DNA from: Geothrix sp.
GTDB lineage: Bacteria; Acidobacteriota; Holophagae; Holophagales; Holophagaceae
NCBI GenBank assembly: GCA_030824075.1
Contig: JAVBYJ010000074.1
Location: 1-64,000, forward strand
DNA length: 64,000 nucleotides
Reading direction: 5' to 3'
Shown here: in pieces, positions 43,376-51,804 of the stretch
How the letters are laid out: every line of letters starts with the position of its first letter
How positions within the stretch are numbered: the stretch's first letter is position 1
Made by a program: the position numbers and the translations under genes
Notes under the pieces: model-generated
The model's database searches: none
Told to the model about the DNA's origin: nothing
The model's input: only the letters and a program-made list of their open reading frames with translations

Positions 43376-44742
43376 ACCAGCTCGCTGACCTCATTCGCCG
43401 CTACGACCGGCCCGGCCCGCGCTATACGGGCTATCCCATGCCCCCGGTCTGGTCCGACGACTTTCCCGAACCCGAGGTGCTCGCCGCCCTGGACCGCGCC
43501 AATGCCCGCCCCGACGAGGCGCTGTCGCTCTATCTGCACATCCCCTTCTGCCCCCGCCGCTGCGCTTACTGCGGCTGCAACGTGGTGGTGAGCCCCCAGT
43601 ACGACCCTGTCGAGGCCTACCTCGCGGCGGTGACGAAAGAACTCGATCTCGTCTGCTCGCACCTGCCGGATCGTCGAAAGGTGTTGCAGCTGCACTGGGG
43701 CGGTGGCACGCCCACCTACCTGAACGCCGCGGACCTGAAGCGCACCTTCCAGCTCTTCAAAGACCGCTTCGAGTTCCTGCCGGGCGCCGAGATCGCGATC
43801 GAGGTGGATCCCACGTTCCTGGAACCCGATCAGCTGCCTGCGTTGCGGGCCATGGGCTTCAACCGTGTCTCCTTCGGCGTGCAGGATCTGGACGAGAACG
43901 TGCAGGCCCTCATCACCCGGGGTCAGACCTGGGACCACACCCTCACGGCCATGCGCCAATGCCGGGAGCTGGGCTTCGAAGGCGTGAACCTGGACCTGGT
44001 CTACGGCCTGCCCGGCCAGACCATGGATACGTTCCGCAGGACGCTGGAATCGACCCTGGAGCTGTCGCCGGACCGCATGGCCATCTACGGCTTCGCGTAC
44101 CTGCCGAGCATCATGCCCTTCCAGCGCAGCATCCCCGCGGAGACGCTGCCCACGGCAGATCTGCGGCTTGACCTGCTGCTGATGGCTTCAGACATCCTGG
44201 AGAAATCGGGCTATGTGCCCATCGGGATGGATCACTTCGCCCACCCCAACGACCCCATGGCCAAGGCCGTGCAGGAGGGCAAGCTTATCCGCAATTTCAT
44301 GGGCTACGCCGTGAAGGCGGGCTCGGACCTGCTGGGCTTCGGCCCCAGCGCCATCTCCAATGTGGCGGGCGTCTATGCCCAGAACGAAAAGATTCTCGCC
44401 AAGTGGGAGCGCAGCATCACCGAGGGCCATCTTGCCGTTCACAAGGGCCACCGCCTGACCGAGGACGATGAGCTGCGCCGCTGGGTGATCCACCACCTCA
44501 TGGGCCACTTCGAGCTGCGCTGGGACGACCTGAAGCAACGGTTTAGTGTGGATGGTCCGATTCTCTTCGCCGAGGCCGTGGCCCAGTTGCAAGAGGAAGT
44601 ATCCCAGGGCACGGTGGAGCTTCGCCCCGAGGGCATCTTCATCACCCAGCTGGGACGGCGCTTCGTTCGCAACCTGGTGCAGCCCTTTGATGCCTACCTC
44701 GCGCAACTCAGCGCGAAGACGCCCTTCTCGCGCACGGTTTGA
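43372..44742 (+). CDS. hemN: Oxygen-independent coproporphyrinogen III dehydrogenase
   Basis: This 456-residue radical SAM enzyme converts coproporphyrinogen III to protoporphyrinogen IX without oxygen. The cluster motif C60-x3-C64-x2-C67-x-C69 (FCPRRCAYCGCN) is the true HemN form, not the HemW form. Other markers are LHWGGGTPTYL, VSFGVQDLDENVQ and YGLPGQTMDTF. The true HemN signature and 456-residue length point to protoporphyrin synthesis. The last steps (hemG/Y, hemH) are not in this window. Confidence 0.93.
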   Translation: MNQLADLIRRYDRPGPRYTGYPMPPVWSDDFPEPEVLAALDRANARPDEALSLYLHIPFCPRRCAYCGCNVVVSPQYDPVEAYLAAVTKELDLVCSHLPDRRKVLQLHWGGGTPTYLNAADLKRTFQLFKDRFEFLPGAEIAIEVDPTFLEPDQLPALRAMGFNRVSFGVQDLDENVQALITRGQTWDHTLTAMRQCRELGFEGVNLDLVYGLPGQTMDTFRRTLESTLELSPDRMAIYGFAYLPSIMPFQRSIPAETLPTADLRLDLLLMASDILEKSGYVPIGMDHFAHPNDPMAKAVQEGKLIRNFMGYAVKAGSDLLGFGPSAISNVAGVYAQNEKILAKWERSITEGHLAVHKGHRLTEDDELRRWVIHHLMGHFELRWDDLKQRFSVDGPILFAEAVAQLQEEVSQGTVELRPEGIFITQLGRRFVRNLVQPFDAYLAQLSAKTPFSRTV

Positions 44743-44882
44743 TCCAGGCTTGAATAGCTGACCCGAAGGCCTACATTGGGGGGGTGGAGACCCGCCCGCT
44801 GGGGCTCGGGTTCCTAGGCCAGGGCCCCTCCGGTGGTCTCCGTGAACCAGCCTGTTGTTCAGGCGATGTCGCGGAGGATTCC

Positions 44883-45392
44883 ATGTCTCGGACTCTGTTC
44901 CTGCTGTTGCTTCCGACCCTGGTGCTCCAGGCCCAGGACTCGGCCATCCCGGGCGCTGTGGAGGTGCGCTCTGGCGTCTTTGTCCTGCGCGGGGCACCCA
45001 ACGAGGGGACCTGCGCGGCGATGAAGAAGCAGCGCATCACCCATGTGGTGGACTTGCGGCGAGACGGCGAGCCCAGCTTGAACTGTGAATCGGAATCCAT
45101 CCGGATGCAGGAAATCGGGGTTCAGTACCAACGCTACGCCATCGGGAAGACCCCGCCCGCTGGGGACTTCGACTTCCTCCGGAGCTTCCTGAAGGATTTG
45201 CCGAGGGGATCCCGGGTGCTGCTCCACTGCAATAACGGCAACCGGGCTGCGGCGGCTGTCCTGCCCTGGCTGGTGCTGGACAAGGGGATGCCCTTGGAGG
45301 AAGCCATGAGGATCAGCAAGGCGGCAGGGCTGCAGCTCCCCGAGACCGAGGAGGCCGTGCGCCGCTACCTCGGCAGCAAGGGACGGGCCTAG
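44883..45392 (+). CDS. Secreted phosphatase-like protein (DUF442/dual-specificity type)
   Basis: The 169-residue product has a signal peptide (MSRTLFLLLLPTLVLQAQ). The fold resembles small tyrosine-phosphatase-like proteins: VFVLRGAPNEGTCAAMKKQR, THVVDLRRDGEP, and the loop VLLHCNNGNRAAAAVLPWL. That loop is HC-x4-R, as in the beta-lactamase-hydrolase-like DUF442 group, not HC-x5-R of classical tyrosine phosphatases. GGAGG precedes the ATG at 44883. It follows hemN after a 140-base gap in which I see no clear signal. The stop shares CTAG with the convergent membrane-protein gene. Confidence 0.65.
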   Translation: MSRTLFLLLLPTLVLQAQDSAIPGAVEVRSGVFVLRGAPNEGTCAAMKKQRITHVVDLRRDGEPSLNCESESIRMQEIGVQYQRYAIGKTPPAGDFDFLRSFLKDLPRGSRVLLHCNNGNRAAAAVLPWLVLDKGMPLEEAMRISKAAGLQLPETEEAVRRYLGSKGRA

Positions 45393-46381
45393 AGCTTCAG
45401 CGGTGACAGAACCATCCAGATTCCCACGATGAGGGTGAAGATCAGGGCGAGGACGAGGGCGCTCCAGGCGAGGCGTGCCTGCATCCGCGGCAGGGCCTCC
45501 GAGAGGCTCTTTCGCGCGCGGAAGGGGGCAAGGGCCCCCACCCCCAGGCCCAGAATCGCCCCGCCGAGCAGGGTTCCGTAAATGGGATAGCCTACGAACC
45601 CATACTCCCGCTGGAGCAGGCAGAAGGGGCAGTGGTGGGTGGGCAATTCATATATGTAGAGACAAAAGAAGGAGACGAGCGAAGTCACGGACACAAGCAG
45701 GAAGGCGAGGCTGAGGACCGAGAACACCCCAGCACCGCGGCGGGTGCGCAGGAGCAGGACCCCAGCCGCCACGAAGGCTCCCAGGGTGATCCAGAAGGCC
45801 GGCTGCATGATCCGTGGGGGCAGCCCGGCCAGCTCGGCGACAAGGCCTTCGCGGCCCTGGCCGAAGAGGCTTCCACAGCAGGAGGTCATCACATCGGCCT
45901 TCAATCCCGCAAGGTAGCTCGCCTGGAGCCAGGTCTCAGCCAGGACCATGGGCACCAGAATGAGGAGCAGCACGTATTTGGGTCGGATCAGAGGGTAGTC
46001 GTGCCCCTGGGTATCGGCCCGATGGAGGATCAGCCAGACTCCGGCGACCAGGCAGGTGGCGATCTTCGCCAGGAGGGTGGGATAACCGAAGGCATTGACC
46101 GCCAGGGAGCCTGCTGCGCACATGGCGCCCACGAACTGAGTGTGCAGACCCTCCGCCGTGAAGATGAAGAGGAACAGCGACAGAATCTGGATCACCAGGG
46201 CGTTCGCCACCAGGGTGGACACGAGGTAGGTGCGGCGCTCCAAGTCCAGCTGCACTTCGCTCCCACTCTGGAGGTTCCACCCGCGGAGAATTCGGAGGCC
46301 CTGCCAGCCCGCGGCCAGCAGCAGCAGGCTCACGAGCCCAGAAGCGAGCAGGAGTGCGAGGACGCCCGGGTGTTGGATCAC
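45389..46381 (-). CDS. Eight-to-nine-TM membrane protein with a DsbB-like CPFC...QR motif
   Basis: The 330-residue protein has about eight hydrophobic segments. Near the C-terminus HHCPFCLLQREYGFVGYPIY (C251, C254) recalls the CxxC...QR segment of DsbB. An earlier pair is C168/C169 in DVMTSCCGSLFGQG. Thiol or metal chemistry at the membrane is possible but not shown. It is the last gene of the nosL operon and overlaps the ABC ATPase gene by ATGA, so a role in moving copper or maturing a cofactor with NosL is a reasonable guess. No family name can be given. Confidence 0.6.
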   Translation of the reverse strand: MIQHPGVLALLLASGLVSLLLLAAGWQGLRILRGWNLQSGSEVQLDLERRTYLVSTLVANALVIQILSLFLFIFTAEGLHTQFVGAMCAAGSLAVNAFGYPTLLAKIATCLVAGVWLILHRADTQGHDYPLIRPKYVLLLILVPMVLAETWLQASYLAGLKADVMTSCCGSLFGQGREGLVAELAGLPPRIMQPAFWITLGAFVAAGVLLLRTRRGAGVFSVLSLAFLLVSVTSLVSFFCLYIYELPTHHCPFCLLQREYGFVGYPIYGTLLGGAILGLGVGALAPFRARKSLSEALPRMQARLAWSALVLALIFTLIVGIWMVLSPLKL

Positions 46382-47097
46382 GAGCCCGCCACGATCCGGC
46401 CGTCACGCATTTCAACCACGACATCAGCCAGCGGAGAACCATGCACGATGGGATCGTGGCTCGTGATGAGGAGGGTCTTGCCCGCGGCCTTGAACTGGCC
46501 CATGAGCTCCATGAAGTCCTCCGAGAGCCGGGAATCGAGGTGGGCTGTGGGTTCGTCGGCGATGATCACGGCTGGTTCGTTGATGAGGGCTCGGGCAATG
46601 GCCACGCGCTGGGCCTCGCCGCCCGAGAGGCGGTCCACCGAGGCGTGCAGGTGTCGCAGCAAACCGAGTTCCCCCAAGCGCTCGATGGCCCGGGCTTCGA
46701 CCCAGGCGTGATCCTCACCGGTGGGATAGGTGGGAAGCATCACGTTTTCCAGAACGGAGATGCCGCGCACCAGATTGAACTGCTGGAAGATGAAGCCGAA
46801 GGTGCGCCGCCGGATGGCCGTGAGAAAGCGTTCGGGCAAGCTGGTGATCTCCAGGGCGTCGCCCTCCGTGAGTTGGGGCAGGGTGCCGGCAGGAAGGCCG
46901 TGCAGGTGGATCCGGCCCGAGGTGGGCCGCGCCATGCAGCCGATCAGGGTGAGCAGCGTGGTCTTTCCTGAGCCGCTGGGGCCCTTGAGGACCGTGACCT
47001 TGCCCGCGGGAATCCGGAGGCTGACATCATCCACGGCGGTGAAAGGGGTGGCGAGGCCGGCCTGGTAGGTCTTCACGACCCGCGAGAGTTCGATCAT
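46378..47097 (-). CDS. MacB/LolD-type ABC transporter ATPase
   Basis: The 239-residue ATPase starts MIELSRVVKTYQAGLATPFT two bases after the permease stop. Walker A GPSGSGKTTLL, Q-loop FIFQQFNLVRGISVLENVML, signature LSGGEAQRVAIARAL, Walker B AVIIADEPTAHLD and H-loop ITSHDP are intact. It belongs to the LolD/MacB/FtsE group that works with FtsX-type permeases, as encoded next to it. A longer in-frame extension upstream overlaps the permease gene and is not used. Confidence 0.9.
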   Translation of the reverse strand: MIELSRVVKTYQAGLATPFTAVDDVSLRIPAGKVTVLKGPSGSGKTTLLTLIGCMARPTSGRIHLHGLPAGTLPQLTEGDALEITSLPERFLTAIRRRTFGFIFQQFNLVRGISVLENVMLPTYPTGEDHAWVEARAIERLGELGLLRHLHASVDRLSGGEAQRVAIARALINEPAVIIADEPTAHLDSRLSEDFMELMGQFKAAGKTLLITSHDPIVHGSPLADVVVEMRDGRIVAGS

Positions 47098-47099
47098 TG

Positions 47100-48233
47100 T
47101 CAGGACCTCATAGCCGCGTCGGGGTCCACGGTGGCCGCACGCCAGATAGGCACCAGGGTGGCGGCGGTATAGGGCAGCACGGTGAGGAAGAACAGCACGG
47201 CGAGCTGATAGCCGTCCAGGGCAGGCAGCAGGCGGTAGCGGGGGAAGAGCACGGACCAACCCTTGAGGGCGTGTTCGAAGAGCGATGCCGAAAAGAAGAA
47301 GACATGGACATAGGCCAGAAGGACACCGCCCAGAAAGGCCGTCAACGAGACCACAGAACCCTCCCAGAATTTCAGGAGCAGGACGTCGGCGCTTTCCCAT
47401 CCGATGGACTTGAGGATGCCGACTTCCTTGCGCTCCTCCGCGGATAGGCCGGTGGCCTTATCCCAGGCGAAAATGATGAAGGAGAGGATCGCCGAGCTCA
47501 GCACCACCACCATGAGTCCGCCCCGCCAGTCGAAGATGGCTTCGTAGGTGCGGAGGATCTCGGATTTCAGGATGGGCCGCGCATCCGGGAACTGTTCCAC
47601 GATCTTGGCGGCGATGGTGGGCAACTCGCGCGGGTTTCCGGCCTGGACCGCCAGGTCGGTGGCAAGGCCTTCCGAAAGATTGAAGAGGGACCGGACGTCC
47701 TGTGGCGACATCAGGATGAGGTCAGAGGACACAAGCTCGGACTCCTCTGGCAGGACCTTCTGGATGCTGAAGAGCATGGGGCCCGCATAGCCGCGCAGGC
47801 TGATCATGTCGCCTTCCTTCACACGCATGCTCCGGGCGACGCCCTGGCCGACCCATACGGATTCGACGGCCAGGGCCGTGTCGTCGGTCGCCATGACGGT
47901 GAGGTTCCCGCCGTAGACCGGGTCGTAATAGTACCCCCAGAGCCTCGGCTGAACCGCTTCCACCCCGCGGATGGCGCGGATGGTTTCGGCCTGGGCGACT
48001 GGCATGGGATCGTGGCGGCCGGCCACCATGCGTTGCACGACCATGTCGGGAGCCTGGACGAGGAGTTCGCGGGCCTCGCGCTTGAGCGCCTGCACGAAGA
48101 AGATCAGGGAGGCGATCACGAAGACGACCAGCGTGTAGACGCAGATCAAGGCCAGGTTCCGCCCCTTCCGCCTCAACAGCGAGGAGAGGGCGAAATCAAG
48201 GATGTTGCGGTACCGCTGGACGGAGGGGCGCAT
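47100..48233 (-). CDS. FtsX/MacB-type ABC permease
   Basis: From MRPSVQRYRNILDFALSSLL at 48233 the product has 377 residues. An N-terminal membrane helix (LALICVYTLVVFVIASLIFF) is followed by a large periplasmic MacB_PCD-like region (about 50-240). Three C-terminal helices lie around VVVLSSAILSFIIFAWDKA and LAVLFFLTVLPYTAATLVP, with ERKEVGILKSIGWESADVLL between them, the coupling segment of FtsX permeases. It is a mechanotransmission-type or export system with the next ATPase. The context is nosL, so the substrate may concern copper sites. Confidence 0.85.
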   Translation of the reverse strand: MRPSVQRYRNILDFALSSLLRRKGRNLALICVYTLVVFVIASLIFFVQALKREARELLVQAPDMVVQRMVAGRHDPMPVAQAETIRAIRGVEAVQPRLWGYYYDPVYGGNLTVMATDDTALAVESVWVGQGVARSMRVKEGDMISLRGYAGPMLFSIQKVLPEESELVSSDLILMSPQDVRSLFNLSEGLATDLAVQAGNPRELPTIAAKIVEQFPDARPILKSEILRTYEAIFDWRGGLMVVVLSSAILSFIIFAWDKATGLSAEERKEVGILKSIGWESADVLLLKFWEGSVVSLTAFLGGVLLAYVHVFFFSASLFEHALKGWSVLFPRYRLLPALDGYQLAVLFFLTVLPYTAATLVPIWRAATVDPDAAMRS

Positions 48234-48522
48234 GGGGACTCGGGAAGGTCGGTGGGGCCACGAGGGAACCGGACGGGAAATGATCCAGGCCCATGGGGTG
48301 GTCCTGGAAAGCCGCGTGGCGGTCGGCCATGGCGGGATGGCGGGTGTAGCGGGCTTCGGTGAAAAGGCAGAGGTCGGTGAGGCCGAGGCTCCGTACCAAG
48401 GCAGCGCTGGATTGGCGCTGCTGCGCCGCGCGGCCCTCCTGGGCTCTCGCATGAAGCAGCATGGCCACGAACAGCGCCGATTGAACGCCGATCAGGGACA
48501 AGCAGAGGGTGGATTTGCGCAT
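48196..48522 (-). CDS. Small single-helix protein in the nosL operon
   Basis: The 108-residue product MRKSTLCLSLIGVQSALFVA has one N-terminal hydrophobic helix and then a His- and Pro-rich, probably periplasmic tail (TRHPAMADRHAAFQDHPMGL). The histidines could bind metal, but this is speculation. It overlaps the permease start by 38 bases and follows nosL after 42 bases. Overlap and signal-like N-terminus favour a real gene. I recognise no family. Confidence 0.55.
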   Translation of the reverse strand: MRKSTLCLSLIGVQSALFVAMLLHARAQEGRAAQQRQSSAALVRSLGLTDLCLFTEARYTRHPAMADRHAAFQDHPMGLDHFPSGSLVAPPTFPSPHAPLRPAVPQHP

Positions 48523-48564
48523 GAGCGGACGGGCTTTCCGGAATGGTCCCTTAGAGGATAGCCG

Positions 48565-49053
48565 TCACTCCAGGCTTTTCATGGTTTGGGAGGTGATCTC
48601 CTGGAAGGGCAGGACCCTCTGCCCTCGATGGTCCTTGAGGAAATCCCTCGCGCTGGCCTCGGTGGCAAAGGGCACCAGCTCCTTGCCCATGGGCCCCATG
48701 ACATCGCTTCCGAGCACATAGAACGCCTTCTGGCCGTCGATGTGCTTCAGGCCGTAGTAGTCCTTCACCTGGACCGAGAGGATGTCCGAGGAATTCCGTT
48801 TCGCGGCGTAGTGTTTCAGGTCGAGGAGGTAGGTGAAGAGGTCTTTGGGCCCATCAAACCAGGCCTGGGCGTTGTCCTTGAAGGTGACCACAGCGGCCCA
48901 GTCTGGGAAGTTCGCCACATACATTCCGCACACGGCGCAGTTGCCCTTGGGGAGGGGACCCTTCGGAGCTGCGGACGGCTTGGGTCCAGCGGAAAACAGG
49001 GAAACCGCGCCCGTCAGGAGGGCGGGAAGGAGCAGGCGTGAAGATCGGTTCAT
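48565..49053 (-). CDS. nosL: NosL-family copper-binding protein
   Basis: The 162-residue protein has a signal peptide (LLPALLTGAVSLFSAG) and the NosL core. KGNCAVCGMYVANFPDW carries C39, C42 and M44 near the Cu(I) site, then AAVVTFKDNAQAWFDGPKDL, LGSDVMGPMGKELVPFATE and the end FQEITSQTM. In nos clusters NosL delivers Cu(I) to N2O reductase. No nosZ, nosD or nosF lies here, and the lipobox cysteine of E. coli-type NosL is absent. It heads a five-gene minus-strand operon. Confidence 0.82.
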   Translation of the reverse strand: MNRSSRLLLPALLTGAVSLFSAGPKPSAAPKGPLPKGNCAVCGMYVANFPDWAAVVTFKDNAQAWFDGPKDLFTYLLDLKHYAAKRNSSDILSVQVKDYYGLKHIDGQKAFYVLGSDVMGPMGKELVPFATEASARDFLKDHRGQRVLPFQEITSQTMKSLE

Positions 49054-49176
49054 CAGGAGTCCCTACTGGCAAGAGTGCAACGATATCCATTTGTTTGTGA
49101 CGTCGGGGGTTGAATCGGATACCTGCCCGGATATGCGGCAGTCCAGGAAAGTCTCGCGGGCGCTCGCCGGCCCTCC

Positions 49177-49195
49177 AATAGGGGTTTCCCCTATT
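49177..49195. promoter_or_regulatory. Perfect dyad in the nosL/response-regulator intergenic region
   Basis: AATAGGGG and CCCCTATT flank three T bases. It sits in the 245-base divergent gap between nosL and the NarL-type regulator gene, about 100 bases from each start. A regulator binding site is the simplest reading. The half-sites are not an obvious NarL heptamer. Nothing else in the gap is clear besides GGGTGAAAACCC just downstream. Confidence 0.4.
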
Positions 49196-49298
49196 AGAAG
49201 GGGGTGAAAACCCGTATTTTCTCCCCCGAAAGCCCTAGGCAGGAGGGGCCGGTCGCCGCTAGCCTCTGGAAACACGATCGCGTGGATCAAGGACAGAC

Positions 49299-49961
49299 AT
49301 GGCCCCCGAACAGAGGCACCGATTGGTCATCGCCGAGGACCACACCATCCTTAGGGAGGGACTGAAAGCCCTGCTGGCCTCCCGGCCGGATCTGGAGGTG
49401 GTGGGGGAGGCTTCGGACGGGCGTGAGGCCGTGCGCTGCGCGGAGGAATTCCAGCCCGACCTGATGATGCTGGATCTCTCCATGCCCAGGTCCAACGGAC
49501 TGGAGGCGCTGAAAGAGATCAAGCGGGTCAGTCCTCTGACCAAGGTGCTGGTACTCACGGTCCACAAGACCGAGGACTACGTGTTTACTGCTCTCCAGGC
49601 GGGTGCGGACGGATATGTGCTCAAGGATTCCTCTTCCACAGAATTGATGCTGGCGGTCCGCAGCGTCTTGAATGGGGAACGGTACCTCGCTCCAGCCATC
49701 GCTTCCACCGTGGTTTCGGGCTACCTGGGTGCCAATGACTCGTCCTTTCTGAGGCCCAGTTTCGATGATCTGTCCACCCGCGAGCGGGAGGTGCTGAAAC
49801 TCATCGCTGAAGGCTATCGAACCAAGGACATCGCAGAGTACCTTTGCATCAGCCCCAAGACCGTGGAGAAGCACCGGGCCAACCTGATGGACCGGCTCAA
49901 GCTGCACACGGTATCCGCCCTGACGACCTATGCCATCGAGAAGGGCCTGGTCACGAAGTAG
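49299..49961 (+). CDS. NarL/FixJ-family response regulator
   Basis: The 220-residue regulator has a receiver (RLVIAEDHTILREGLKALLA; phosphoacceptor Asp in LMMLDLSMPRSNGLEAL; Lys in GYVLKDSS). A LuxR-type helix-turn-helix follows (LSTREREVLKLIAEGYRTKD, ISPKTVEKHRANLMDRL). It is the likely partner of the NarX-like kinase encoded convergently; the two genes overlap by 11 bases at their 3' ends. AAGGA precedes the ATG. The targets are unknown; divergent nosL is a candidate. Confidence 0.9.
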   Translation: MAPEQRHRLVIAEDHTILREGLKALLASRPDLEVVGEASDGREAVRCAEEFQPDLMMLDLSMPRSNGLEALKEIKRVSPLTKVLVLTVHKTEDYVFTALQAGADGYVLKDSSSTELMLAVRSVLNGERYLAPAIASTVVSGYLGANDSSFLRPSFDDLSTREREVLKLIAEGYRTKDIAEYLCISPKTVEKHRANLMDRLKLHTVSALTTYAIEKGLVTK

Positions 49962-51774
49962 CATCTTCGGGCAGGGACCAGCGGGCGATGATCATGGTGC
50001 CCTCGCCGGGGGAGGACGTCAGGATCAGGGAGCCGCCGAACAGTTCCGCGCGTTCGCGCATGGAGACGAGCCCGAAGCCCCCACCCGATGAATGTCTCAG
50101 CGGCCCTCCTGGAATGAATCCAATCCCGTTGTCTCCCACCAGCAACTGCAGGTCCCCAAGCACCTGTCGCAGAGCCACCGTGATCCGCGTCGCCTGGCTG
50201 TATTTGGCAGCATTGTTCATGGCTTCCTGCAGGATCCGAAAGATGTTCGTTTTGAGCATGTCGGGGACCTCGAATTCCTCAACCTGGATCAATCGCTCCA
50301 CCTCCATGTGGGGGTAGGTGATCTCGAATTCCCGGGTGAACCAGGCGATGGTGGCGAGCAGCCCTAGATCATCCAAGGTCGTGGGGCGGAGAGCCATCGA
50401 GATGCGACGGACTTCCTCTACAGCCCCCTGAATCACGGGGACCACCGTGCGCAGCGTCTGGCCCTGCTTGTCCTCGCCGTATTCGATCTGCTCATCGATG
50501 GCCCGTTCCACGATGAACTTCACCGCGCTGAGGGACTGCCCGATGCTGTCATGGAGCTCCCGGGCGACCCGCTGTCGTTCACTCTCCTGGGCAGACATGA
50601 GCCGTGCCGAGAGTTTATGAAGCGCCTCCCGGGAGTCCAGAACCTCCTGCTCGGCCTTTTTGCGTTCCGTGATGTCCTGAATGTTTCCGAGCAGAGCTGG
50701 TTCACCGCCGTAACGGATGAGCGCCGTTCTTCCACTGATCCAGCGGGTTTCCCCCTTGGCGTGGAGGATCCGGCACTCATAGTCCTGCGTGGCGCCCAAT
50801 CCGGCGAGCCTGCTTCGCCAGAGTTCCCGGACCGTGGGCCAGTCCGTGGGATGGACCATTTCGGCCACATCCAGGCGGGCAAGGTCGTTTTGGGAACGGC
50901 CCACCATCTGGAAGAACCGTTGATTGCCGAATTCGAGCCGACCATTCCGATAGATGAAGATCCCCGTGGGTGAGTTCTCGACGACAGTGCTGTATTTCTC
51001 CTCGGAATCGCGGATGGCGGCTTCCGCGGACTTGCGGTCCGTGATGTCGATGAAGGTGTATACGAACCCGGCGACGGAACCGTCCGCCCGCCAGATCGGC
51101 GAGCAGGTCAGGTAGGCCGGGAAGGACGAGCCATCGCGACGGACCGCTTTCACTTCCCCGTTCCATCCCTTCACGGCTCCGAACCCGGAGAGGCCGCTGC
51201 TGGCGGCCTCTGACGTGAATCCGGTCACCTTGGCGAGGGTCTGGTTTCGGACCTCATCCTCGGTCCAACCGAACATCCATTCCGCGAACCGGTTCCAGTA
51301 AAGGATGACGCCGCCTTTTCCGGTGGCCACCACGCCCTGCTGGACCACCGCCAGGATCCGCGCCTGGAACTGGATCCGGGCATCCGCCTTGCTCCGCTCC
51401 AGCGTCTCGTTCTGGATGCGCTCTGCTGCATCCTGGCGGATGAATTCGTTGGTGGCCTGCATCTCTTTCAGGGCCCGGTCGGATTCGGCCTTCTCGACGA
51501 GGTTGCGAACCATGGGCTTGATGAGCAGGTAGTAGATGGATGGGAAGCAGACCAGGATGAGGGTTCCGGAATCCACGAACGCCATGGTCCAGTGGTCGTC
51601 CAGGAATACCGGCTCCAGAAGCACCATGATGGTGAGTTCCGTGAGGACGATGATCACGCAGACGAGCAGGAAGGACCGGAGCAGTTCCCGAGATCGAGAC
51701 GCGGCCATCGGACTTCCCTCCGGCCGAACCGGCTGGATGGGGATCGGAAGCTTCTCTCGGCGGGGGGCGGTCAC
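49951..51774 (-). CDS. NarX-type sensor histidine kinase with two PAS domains
   Basis: The 607-residue kinase starts at GTG 51774 (GAGGTG upstream). It has two N-terminal TM helices (about 30-85: LLVCVIIVLTELTIMVLLEP, MAFVDSGTLILVCFPSIYYL) and a coiled linker. Two PAS domains follow, each ending in a PAC segment (FVYTFIDITDRKSAEAAI and LLGNIQDITERKKAEQEV). A HisKA_3 core (SERQRVARELHDSIGQSLSA, His in ELHDSIGQ) and an ATPase (QEAMNNAAKYS, VGDNGIGF, GGFGLVSMRERAEL) finish it. No distinctive ligand residues identify the signal. Confidence 0.88.
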   Translation of the reverse strand: MTAPRREKLPIPIQPVRPEGSPMAASRSRELLRSFLLVCVIIVLTELTIMVLLEPVFLDDHWTMAFVDSGTLILVCFPSIYYLLIKPMVRNLVEKAESDRALKEMQATNEFIRQDAAERIQNETLERSKADARIQFQARILAVVQQGVVATGKGGVILYWNRFAEWMFGWTEDEVRNQTLAKVTGFTSEAASSGLSGFGAVKGWNGEVKAVRRDGSSFPAYLTCSPIWRADGSVAGFVYTFIDITDRKSAEAAIRDSEEKYSTVVENSPTGIFIYRNGRLEFGNQRFFQMVGRSQNDLARLDVAEMVHPTDWPTVRELWRSRLAGLGATQDYECRILHAKGETRWISGRTALIRYGGEPALLGNIQDITERKKAEQEVLDSREALHKLSARLMSAQESERQRVARELHDSIGQSLSAVKFIVERAIDEQIEYGEDKQGQTLRTVVPVIQGAVEEVRRISMALRPTTLDDLGLLATIAWFTREFEITYPHMEVERLIQVEEFEVPDMLKTNIFRILQEAMNNAAKYSQATRITVALRQVLGDLQLLVGDNGIGFIPGGPLRHSSGGGFGLVSMRERAELFGGSLILTSSPGEGTMIIARWSLPEDATS

Positions 51775-51804
51775 GAAGCACCTCGGATGGCGGGGACCCG
51801 AGGG

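Noticed and set aside
44743-44882. Possible start of the phosphatase-like gene at 44784
   Set aside because: The extra 33 residues precede a normal signal peptide and lack an RBS; the ATG at 44883 has GGAGG and begins the signal peptide.
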